Assembly: GCA_900546825.1 (NCBI GenBank)
Contig: UREE01000068.1
Coordinates: forward strand, 1-10,505
Direction of reading: 5' to 3'
Source: an uncultured Collinsella sp.
Lineage (GTDB): Bacteria; Actinomycetota; Coriobacteriia; Coriobacteriales; Coriobacteriaceae
Length of the DNA stretch: 10,505 nucleotides
Shown here piece after piece: positions 5,973 through 10,505 of this stretch. Position 1 is the stretch's first letter. Every line of letters begins with the position of its first letter. The translations under genes were made by a program, and so were the position numbers. Under the pieces are notes generated by a model that searched no databases, was not told the origin of the DNA, and saw only the letters and a program-made list of their open reading frames with translations.

Positions 5973-6006
5973 ATCTTCGCCTGTATTGCGACTATACAGG
6001 CAAGCG
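5973..6006 (-). promoter_or_regulatory. Putative MerR-type promoter/operator of the LpdD-Nudix gene (and possibly the divergent MFS gene)
   Basis: GCCTGTAT (5979-5986) and ATACAGGC (5994-6001) form a perfect 8-bp dyad with a 7-base spacer, followed by AAGCG as in the copy at 4841-4866. On the minus strand this gives TTGCCT (6003-5998), a 19-base spacer and GAAGAT (5978-5973), predicting a start near 5966 and a leader of about 28 bases. A second reading is -35 TTGTCG (6019-6014), 17 bases, -10 TATAGT (5996-5991), which would put the dyad over the -10 as a repressor site. The divergent MFS gene starts 94 bases to the right. Confidence 0.6.
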
Positions 6007-6011
6007 CAACC

Positions 6012-6040
6012 TGCGACAAAGGAGGCAGGCACCTGACACA
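6012..6040. repeat. TGTGAC...GTCACA palindromic repeat, copy C (degenerate)
   Basis: The 29-base segment starts TGCGACAAAGGAGG and ends CCTGACACA. It matches copy A (70-98) at 20 of 29 positions, mostly in the outer arms. It lies between the divergent LpdD-Nudix and MFS genes. The arms no longer pair perfectly. Confidence 0.4.
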
Positions 6041-6099
6041 TTCTGTTAGAGTTGCAGGGATTGAATCCCGCTCATTCATGCGACATTGGAGTGACAACC

Positions 6100-7335
6100 T
6101 TGACCGCCGCAACCACCTCTAAAAGTAAGTCAACCGCCGCTGCGCTCTCCCCCGCGCGCACCAAGCTCTGCCTGGCGCTGCTCGTGCTGTTGGGATTCTC
6201 GCTCGGCTGCTCGGAGTTCGTGGTCATCGGCATCGAAAGCGACTTGGCAACGGAACTCGGCATCTCGCTTGCCACCGCGGGCCAGCTCATCAGCGTGTTC
6301 GCGCTCGTCTACGCTATCGCCACACCGGTGCTTGCGCTCAGCACGGGACGCTTCCGCCGCTACCGGCTGCTCGTGTGCTACAGCATCGTCTTTGTGCTCG
6401 GCAACCTGGTCATGGCGTTGGCGCCCAACTTCCAGGTACTGTTTATCTCGCGCATTGTCCTGGGCTCTGTCTCGGGCGCACTGCTCGCCGTGGGCGTGAC
6501 GTACATCCCCGAGCTGCTGTCCCCGCAGCAAACTTCGCTTGCCATCTCGGTGGTGTACGGTGCGTTTTCCGTGGCGATGGTCTTTGTCACTTCGATCGGC
6601 AAGTTTGTGGCCGACACGCTCGATTGGCACATGGCCATGTACGGCACGCTGACCTTTGCCGTTCTAATCTGCGGAGCGCTCGTGGCGTTTATGCCGCGCG
6701 CCGGGCAGACCGATGAGCCCGCCACCTTCCGCGAGCAGGCGGGTCTGCTACGCGAGCCGAGCATCATCACCGGCATGCTCATCTTTTTGTTTGGCGTGGG
6801 CTCGGTCTACGTTTTCTACGGTTACGTGACGCCTTATCTTGAGCAGGTGTTGGGTATGGGCACGGTCGAAGCCAGTACCACGCTCATGGCCTACGGCGTG
6901 TTCTGCCTGATCTCGAACATCCTGGGCGGATGGATCGATGCGCGCTTTGGCATGAAGGCGCTGCTTGTGACGTTTGTGCTGCAGGCTGCGGCGTTACTTG
7001 GGCTGTTTGCCGTGGGCGGCACCATGCCACTCGCGCTGGCCTTTGTTTTTAGCTTGGCGCTGCTCATGTACCTGTTCTCGGTGTCGTGCATCACGCACTT
7101 TATGGACGTGGCGCGCAGCCGCCATCCCAAGTCGATGGTACTCGCAAGTTCGGTTGAGCCCATGGCGTTTAACGTCGGCATCTCGTTTGGCACCGCAGTG
7201 GGCGGAGCCGTGGTGAGCAGCATTGGCATTGCGTACGTGGGCGCAGTGGGCGCCGCATTCTCGCTTGTGGCCTGGGCGCTTACGCTAGTGACGATTAAGC
7301 TGGCACGTTGGGAGCGCAAGCGGGCGAGGGCGTAG
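6100..7335 (+). CDS. MFS transporter, AraJ/YdhP-like drug:H+ antiporter (DHA1) family
   Basis: Predicted 411-residue inner-membrane protein with the 12-segment major facilitator layout. The first segment holds the family pattern LGFSLGCSEFVVIGI, common in AraJ, YdhP, YdeA and chloramphenicol/arabinose efflux proteins. A loop after segment 2 carries STGRFRRYRLL, the basic motif-A-like stretch, and segment 4 has SRIVLGSVSGALLAVG. The start is taken as TTG at 6100, preceded at 8 bases by TGGAG; the frame is open back to a TTG at 6052, with no good ribosome-binding site. It is transcribed divergently from the LpdD-Nudix gene across a 161-base region holding the MerR-type dyad, so it could be co-regulated and export a phenolic product or the acid itself. 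That link is speculative; the substrate cannot be read from sequence. Confidence 0.9.
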   Translation: MTAATTSKSKSTAAALSPARTKLCLALLVLLGFSLGCSEFVVIGIESDLATELGISLATAGQLISVFALVYAIATPVLALSTGRFRRYRLLVCYSIVFVLGNLVMALAPNFQVLFISRIVLGSVSGALLAVGVTYIPELLSPQQTSLAISVVYGAFSVAMVFVTSIGKFVADTLDWHMAMYGTLTFAVLICGALVAFMPRAGQTDEPATFREQAGLLREPSIITGMLIFLFGVGSVYVFYGYVTPYLEQVLGMGTVEASTTLMAYGVFCLISNILGGWIDARFGMKALLVTFVLQAAALLGLFAVGGTMPLALAFVFSLALLMYLFSVSCITHFMDVARSRHPKSMVLASSVEPMAFNVGISFGTAVGGAVVSSIGIAYVGAVGAAFSLVAWALTLVTIKLARWERKRARA

Positions 7336-7392
7336 GCTTAGGCTTAGCTGCGATACTCGAGCTCGATGATGGCGATCGAAAGGAAACCGCAT

Positions 7393-7839
7393 ATGCAACG
7401 CGTACTGTTTATCTGTCACGGCAATATCTGCCGCTCGACGATGGCTGAGTCGGTGTTTACCGAGCTCGTGCGCCGCGCCGGGCGCGAGGCGGAGTTTGTC
7501 ATCGATTCCGCCGCGACCTCAACCGAGGAGATCGGCAACCCGCCGCACCACGGTACCGTTGCCAAGCTGCGCGAGGTCGGGATTCCCGTCGTTGCCCACC
7601 GCGCGCGCCAGGTGCGTCGCGCAGAGTATGGCTACTGGGATCGCATTGTCTATATGGATGCTGAGAACGCGCGCGGCCTGCGTCGCATCTTTGGCGACGA
7701 CCCCGACGACAAGATTACGCGCTTGCTCGATTGGACCGAGCGCCCCGGCGACGTGGCCGATCCCTGGTACACCGGCAACTTCGATGCCACCTACCGCGAC
7801 GTACTCGACGGTTGCACTGCTATGCTCGAGCAGCTGTAA
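7393..7839 (+). CDS. Low-molecular-weight protein tyrosine phosphatase
   Basis: Predicted 148-residue cytoplasmic enzyme that removes phosphate from phosphotyrosine (or arginine) residues. The active-site P-loop C8-HGNIC-R14-S is the CX5R signature at the expected N-terminal position, and the general-acid loop DPWYTG (123-128) supplies the conserved Asp. Length is normal for the family. The start at 7393 (MQRVLFICHGN) is favoured by AAAGGAA about 8 bases upstream; ATG at 7366 or 7369 would add a short tail without a clear ribosome-binding site. It follows the MFS gene by 57 bases with no terminator seen and is probably co-transcribed. No tyrosine kinase or capsule genes are nearby, so its target is unknown. 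Confidence 0.95.
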   Translation: MQRVLFICHGNICRSTMAESVFTELVRRAGREAEFVIDSAATSTEEIGNPPHHGTVAKLREVGIPVVAHRARQVRRAEYGYWDRIVYMDAENARGLRRIFGDDPDDKITRLLDWTERPGDVADPWYTGNFDATYRDVLDGCTAMLEQL

Positions 7840-7971
7840 TCGATGAAATGCAGAGTTTTTAGAGCCATAAATCGGATGAAATGTAGAAATTTGACCTTAC
7901 TCGCGCACAGCACAACGACGACAACGTCTAAGCATAGGCATAAGCGAAGTCGGAATTCCCATATACAAATC
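7840..7971. other. AT-richer intergenic stretch with short direct repeat
   Basis: Between the phosphatase stop and the palindrome at 7972 no gene was found. GATGAAATG occurs at 7842-7850 and 7875-7883, each followed by an A/G and T-rich stretch (about 33 bases apart), suggesting a degenerate direct repeat. Base composition is clearly more AT-rich than the flanking genes. Confidence 0.4.
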
Positions 7972-8035
7972 GAGCGTGGTTTTTCTCCCACTTTGAGCGT
8001 TCAAGTGCGCTCTAAACGGAAGAAAATCCACGCTC
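7972..8035. terminator. 64-base palindrome between convergent genes (probable bidirectional terminator)
   Basis: The left arm 7972-7999 (starting GAGCGTGG) and right arm 8008-8035 (ending CCACGCTC) match at 23 of 28 positions across an 8-base loop, with T- and A-rich tracts inside the arms. It lies between the plus-strand phosphatase and the minus-strand gene ending at 8067, the usual place for a shared terminator. A related half, GAAAATCCTCGCTC, recurs at 8051-8064, next to the end of the minus-strand gene. Confidence 0.6.
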
Positions 8036-8050
8036 ATTATCGCGGAGGGA

Positions 8051-8064
8051 GAAAATCCTCGCTC
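8051..8064. repeat. Extra copy of the palindrome's right arm end
   Basis: GAAAATCCTCGCTC differs at one base from GAAAATCCACGCTC at 8022-8035, 29 bases away. With the preceding GGAGG it can form a small hairpin (GAGG/CCTC), right after the stop of the minus-strand gene. Confidence 0.5.
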
Positions 8065-8066
8065 GG

Positions 8067-8396
8067 CTACTCGTCGACGATCTCGGCAAGCCAGACATTC
8101 AGCGTATCGACCTCGGGGCAACAAAACTTCGCCGTACCGGGCTCGTTGCCAGGCACGGTTCCGCCATAGCGCAGGATATCGATATAGGGAAAGCCCACGT
8201 GGCAGGCCATGGAGCACATCTTGCCGCGGTCTCGGTCAAAGTCAAAGACGTCGCCCGGCTTATGACCGTGGTGGCAGCGGCACGTCCCCAGCTGGTCCAC
8301 GCAGCTCACGCGGATACGCGGCCGCTTGCCACGCGGCGCGCCGAGCGGCCCGTTCTCGCCCGCAGGCTTGACGCCGCCCTCGCCAGCATTACTCAT
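8067..8396 (-). CDS. TIGR04076-like small Cys-rich protein
   Basis: Predicted 109-residue protein of unknown function. After a Gly/Pro-rich N-terminal tail of about 25 residues, the pattern fits the TIGR04076 family as I recall it: a short beta strand RIRVSCVD, a CxC pair with GHKPGD (39-49), a central CSMACHVGFPY (61-71), LRYGG (76-80) and a late FCCPE (91-95). Seven cysteines (32, 39, 41, 61, 65, 92, 93) suggest metal or cluster binding, but no ligand set is established. ATG at 8396 overlaps the kinase stop by 8 bases (ATGAGTAA), indicating translational coupling; TTG at 8402 is an alternative start. No clear ribosome-binding site of its own is visible. A family name is all that can be supported. 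Confidence 0.75.
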   Translation of the reverse strand: MSNAGEGGVKPAGENGPLGAPRGKRPRIRVSCVDQLGTCRCHHGHKPGDVFDFDRDRGKMCSMACHVGFPYIDILRYGGTVPGNEPGTAKFCCPEVDTLNVWLAEIVDE

Positions 8397-9213
8397 GGTC
8401 AATCACATCCAGGCAGGCCTCGATGGGAAGGCCAGCCGACTTGTCCTCTTGGTCGGCATTGCGCTCGATAAGCTCAGCCACCACACGCATGGCATCGGAC
8501 GTCGCGCGCTGCAGACTCCAACCTGCCATAACGCGGCCCATGAGCACCGCCGAGAACGTATCGCCCGTACCCGGGAAATAGACCGGAATGAGCTCAAAGG
8601 GAATCGTGAAGTACTCCCCCGCCACATGGTCGTAACCGATAACCGCGTTCGTGCCATTTACCACGGCGCTCGTAATGACCACCGACTTGGCACCCAGCTC
8701 GCGCACGGCGTCCACAAGGGCGCGGGCCTCATCGGGCGTGATCTGCTCTGCAATAGGCGTATCGGCGAGCAGACAGGCCTCGGTGTAGTTGGGCACCGCG
8801 TAGTCTGCGCACTCCAGCAGGTGCCGCATAAGGCCAATCGTGGACTCGGGCACACCGGCATAGAGCTTGCCGTTGTCGCCCATGATGGGATCGACGAACA
8901 CCTTGGTGCCCTTTTGCGCGCGGCGGTGGCAAAAGTCCGAGATGATACGCGTCTCTTCCTCGGTCACGATAAAGCCGGTGGAGATGGCGTCGAACTCAAA
9001 GCCGAGCTCCTCCCAGATGGCGAGGCTCTGGCGCACGTACTCGGTGGTGTCGTGGATGTAGAACTTGGGATAGTTGAGCGTATCGGACACAAGTGCCGTC
9101 GGCAGGTTATGGATACGGTAGCCCATGTGCGACAGCACCGGCAGCATGGCGGAAAGCGCGACCTTGCCGTAGCCGCACATATCGTTAATCAGCAGCAGCT
9201 GAGTATTCTTCAT
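8389..9213 (-). CDS. Pyridoxamine/pyridoxal kinase (PfkB/ribokinase superfamily)
   Basis: Predicted 274-residue cytoplasmic kinase that phosphorylates vitamin B6 vitamers to their 5'-phosphates with ATP, in the PLP salvage pathway. The N-terminal INDMCGYGKVALSAMLPVLS stretch (9-28) and LPTALVSDT (37-45) are typical of bacterial PdxY-like pyridoxamine kinases. VDPIMGDNGKLY (107-118) and PNYTEA (141-146) are the central motifs, and PGTGDTFSAVL (214-224) carries the catalytic Asp218 and anion hole. Length is normal. The start at 9213 has GGGAGA about 6 bases upstream. It is the first gene of a two-gene unit with the TIGR04076-like protein. On the minus strand a possible -10, TACACT, is at 9269-9264, but I see no convincing -35. 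PdxY and PdxK cannot be told apart with certainty, so no symbol is given. Confidence 0.92.
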   Translation of the reverse strand: MKNTQLLLINDMCGYGKVALSAMLPVLSHMGYRIHNLPTALVSDTLNYPKFYIHDTTEYVRQSLAIWEELGFEFDAISTGFIVTEEETRIISDFCHRRAQKGTKVFVDPIMGDNGKLYAGVPESTIGLMRHLLECADYAVPNYTEACLLADTPIAEQITPDEARALVDAVRELGAKSVVITSAVVNGTNAVIGYDHVAGEYFTIPFELIPVYFPGTGDTFSAVLMGRVMAGWSLQRATSDAMRVVAELIERNADQEDKSAGLPIEACLDVIDHE

Positions 9214-9393
9214 GAGGGTCTCCCTTGTTTCGGGCGCGGCGCAGCAGCGCCACAGTGCGACTAAGTGTAGCGCAGGAGGCGTTGTGGGCAGAGGCGAGCG
9301 GTACGAAGGGCAAATTGTTGCGGAAAGGTTTCGGAAATGGGGGCTGTTTGCTCCATAACGGCCTAGTTGATACTACTCATATAGCGCCATTTC

Positions 9394-9545
9394 AAAACTA
9401 TGCCTATTTACTACGTTTAACCGCCCGCCTCTAACCACAACGAATTTCTCTCCAACAAAACCGCAGGTAGATAGCTTGCGTTTTTTCAGAAACAGCTGTT
9501 GTGGTCAGCGATGCTGGATTCATCGTAGTAATTAGGCATAGTTTT
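9394..9545. repeat. 152-base inverted-repeat element
   Basis: The outer arms 9394-9415 (AAAACTATGCCTATTTACTA then CG) and 9524-9545 are reverse complements with one mismatch in 22. Inside, AACCACAAC (left, within 9434-9444) is mirrored by GTTGTGGTC (right, within 9498-9507), and AAAACCGC is mirrored near the centre by GCGTTTT. The whole element therefore reads as two inverted copies of a degenerate unit of roughly 50-70 bases. It has no open frame of note. It may be a small non-autonomous repeat, a regulatory RNA or a protein-binding array. Confidence 0.7.
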
Positions 9546-9653
9546 TGGCAAGGCCGCTTCGAAAGGCATCATCGCAGCCCAAAACGATACCTTTTCCTCC
9601 GTCCCCCCCCCAGGGATCAGATTGCCGCTTGGGAGCGTTTGCAGCGTCGAGCG

Positions 9654-9690
9654 GTTACGGCGTTTGGTAAAACGCCGTAACTTAATAAGT
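9654..9690 (+). terminator. 12-bp perfect hairpin followed by T/A-rich tail
   Basis: GTTACGGCGTTT (9654-9665) pairs perfectly with AAACGCCGTAAC (9670-9681) across loop GGTA, followed by TTAATAAGT. It resembles an intrinsic terminator on the plus strand, but no plus-strand gene lies upstream in this gap. It may end an untranslated transcript or insulate the marR promoter that begins 18 bases later. Confidence 0.5.
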
Positions 9691-9698
9691 TTGGTACC

Positions 9699-9727
9699 TT
9701 GACATTCATTTCTTATGCTCCTAGATT
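9699..9727 (+). promoter_or_regulatory. Sigma-70-type promoter of the marR-ABC unit
   Basis: A perfect -35 TTGACA (9699-9704), a 17-base spacer and a -10 TAGATT (9722-9727; 4 of 6 consensus bases). This is the best promoter match noticed in the window and is followed directly by the inverted-repeat operator. Confidence 0.75.
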
Positions 9728-9761
9728 AGTTAGGCACAAAACAATTGCACTACCTAACTAA
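9726..9761. promoter_or_regulatory. Inverted-repeat operator, probable MarR autoregulation site
   Basis: TTAGTTAGG (9726-9734) and CCTAACTAA (9753-9761) are perfect reverse complements 18 bases apart. They overlap the -10 box and the expected transcription start of the MarR gene, so a bound repressor would block the promoter. The palindrome CAATTG lies in the middle (9742-9747). Autoregulation is inferred from position and from usual MarR behaviour. Confidence 0.65.
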
Positions 9762-9782
9762 AGAAAGGAGCGAAGCTTAGAT

Positions 9783-10286
9783 ATGTGTGTTGAACCACTC
9801 GTCCTTCCGCATGAGCCCGGCGGTGACCCGTCGCAACCGGTAGACATACCCGAAGCGGTCAGCGCCGAAGACAAACTCGCCAAGCGCATCCTGAGCGGCC
9901 TGGGCTTTTGCGGCCATTACATGCATTTTCATGGCGGAGGCGTGTCCGGCAAGGCGCCCATCATCTGCCTGCTGGCCAAGCAACCCGGCGGCGAGATGTC
10001 GCAGCAGGAGCTCGGCATGCACTTTGACCTCAAGCCGGGATCGCTTTCCGAGATCCTGTCCAAACTCGAGCTCAACGGCCTCATCGAGCGCAGCCGTAAC
10101 CCCAAGGATCGACGGCAGCTCACCATTCGCCTGACCGAAACCGGCCGGGAAAACGCCCGCATCGACCAGGCGGCCCGCATTCGCTTTAGAGAGCAAGCCT
10201 TTAGTGCCCTCACCCACGACGAGCGCGAGCAGCTCGCCGAAATGCTCGAGAAAATCCGTGTAACCTGGGAGGAACTGGATGATTAA
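9783..10286 (+). CDS. MarR-family transcriptional regulator
   Basis: Predicted 167-residue winged-helix regulator. After an N-terminal extension of about 28 residues come a dimerisation helix, a Gly-rich GGGVSGKAPIICLLA segment (51-65), the helix-turn-helix MSQQELGMHFDLKPGSLSEI (72-91) and KLELNGLIERSRNPKDRRQL (94-113), whose basic DRR forms the wing, then a C-terminal dimer helix. AGGAG lies 12 bases before the ATG, longer than usual. The gene overlaps the following ABC transporter start (ATGATTAA), a common arrangement in which the MarR protein represses an exporter operon and senses a small compound. The promoter and inverted repeat just upstream fit autoregulation. The ligand is unknown. 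Confidence 0.92.
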   Translation: MCVEPLVLPHEPGGDPSQPVDIPEAVSAEDKLAKRILSGLGFCGHYMHFHGGGVSGKAPIICLLAKQPGGEMSQQELGMHFDLKPGSLSEILSKLELNGLIERSRNPKDRRQLTIRLTETGRENARIDQAARIRFREQAFSALTHDEREQLAEMLEKIRVTWEELDD

Positions 10287-10505
10287 AACCCTCATGGGCA
10301 GCATCCGCGACTATATGAAAGTCACCGTTGCCACGCCGTTGCTCGTGCTTGGCGAGGTGCTCTGCGAGATGCTGATTCCATTTATCACCGCCAACCTGAT
10401 CGACGCCATCAAAGACGGCGCCACCGTAGCCGAGATGCTTCCCACCGCGGGCCTTTTGGTGCTCATCGCGCTGACGTCGCTTGCTTTTGGCGCCGCGGCC
10501 GGCGT
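10279..10505 (+). CDS. ABC exporter, N-terminal membrane part (cut by window end)
   Basis: The first 75 codons are present, reading MIKTLMGSIRDYMKVTVATP onward, then VLGEVLCEMLIPFITANLID, a loop, and a second hydrophobic stretch LLVLIALTSLAFGAAAG. Two transmembrane helices with an IPFITANLIDAI-type junction are typical of the permease half of MdlA/MdlB-like ABC exporters, in which permease and ATPase are fused. The ATPase domain would lie beyond the window. GGGAGG sits 5-6 bases before the start, and the start overlaps the MarR stop by 8 bases. Probably the first of a pair of half-transporters; this is an expectation from similar operons, not seen here. Confidence 0.85.
   Translation, partial: MIKTLMGSIRDYMKVTVATPLLVLGEVLCEMLIPFITANLIDAIKDGATVAEMLPTAGLLVLIALTSLAFGAAAG

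Larger units (their letters stand above)
9214..9782. other. 569-base gene-free divergent intergenic region
   Basis: It separates the divergent kinase and MarR genes. Reading from left: the kinase leader and possible -10 (9264-9269); an unremarkable stretch to 9393; an inverted-repeat element (9394-9545); a stretch with a run of nine C (9603-9611); a 12-bp hairpin (9654-9681); and the marR promoter and operator (9699-9761). No coding potential was accepted: the plus-strand 69-codon frame at 9225-9434 has no ribosome-binding site and no family features. An untranslated RNA is possible but unproven. Confidence 0.6.

Noticed and set aside
5939..6112. Longer N-terminal extension of the LpdD-Nudix frame (58 more codons)
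   Set aside because: The extension would run through the dyad operator and repeat copy C, lacks a ribosome-binding site at its first ATG, and does not resemble the LpdD domain, which begins just after the start at 5938.
9264..9269. TACACT as a -10 box for the pyridoxamine kinase (minus strand)
   Set aside because: It is a plausible hexamer, but no -35 match lies at 16-18 bases, so it is mentioned only as a weak possibility and not listed as a promoter.
9225..9434. 69-codon plus-strand frame in the kinase-marR gap
   Set aside because: It has no ribosome-binding site and no recognisable features, starts in the kinase leader and ends inside the inverted-repeat element.
9603..9611. Run of nine C, considered as a phase-variation tract
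   Set aside because: It is in non-coding DNA, more than 80 bases upstream of the marR -35 box, with no gene or promoter spacing that a length change would switch. It could also be a sequencing artefact.

Overview
The window looks like chromosomal DNA of a high-GC anaerobic gut actinobacterium. Codon use, gene families and dense small palindromic intergenic repeats suggest a Coriobacteriia member such as Collinsella. That assignment is from recognition only and was not checked by any search.

Left part (1-5938, all minus strand). An apparent operon reads from right to left: a SLC13/DASS-type anion transporter (3291-4748), a UbiD-family decarboxylase resembling gallate/4-hydroxybenzoate decarboxylases (1660-3147), a UbiX flavin prenyltransferase (1044-1622) and a MerR-family regulator (94-963). 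Upstream, on the same strand but in its own transcription unit, is a two-domain protein (4991-5938). Its N-terminal domain resembles the LpdD-type prenyl-flavin chaperone. Its C-terminal domain is an IPP-isomerase-like Nudix domain that keeps the five metal ligands but has alanine in place of the catalytic cysteine. Together these genes make a nearly complete unit for aromatic-acid import, non-oxidative decarboxylation and prenylated-FMN supply. Two near-identical dyads (4841-4866 and 5981-6006) precede the two units and look like operators of the MerR protein. The fusion protein and the shared operator are the main discoveries here.

Middle (6100-7839, plus strand). An AraJ/YdhP-like MFS drug:H+ antiporter family gene starts divergently from the fusion gene and shares its intergenic operator region. 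It is followed 57 bases later by a low-molecular-weight protein tyrosine phosphatase.

Right part. A convergent minus-strand pair follows: pyridoxamine/pyridoxal kinase (8389-9213), overlapping by 8 bases a small Cys-rich TIGR04076-like protein (8067-8396). Then comes a 569-base gene-free region (9214-9782) with a 152-base inverted-repeat element, a 12-bp hairpin, and a clear promoter and operator. These lead into a plus-strand MarR regulator (9783-10286) overlapping the start of an ABC exporter cut off by the window end (10279-10505).

Several repeated palindromes decorate the intergenic spaces: a long hairpin in two copies with 50 identical bases (1-50, 4900-4966); a TGTGAC...GTCACA family of about 29 bases (70-98, 4968-4995, 6012-6040), two copies of which supply the stop codons of the preceding genes; and a GAGCGTGG...CCACGCTC palindrome (7972-8035).
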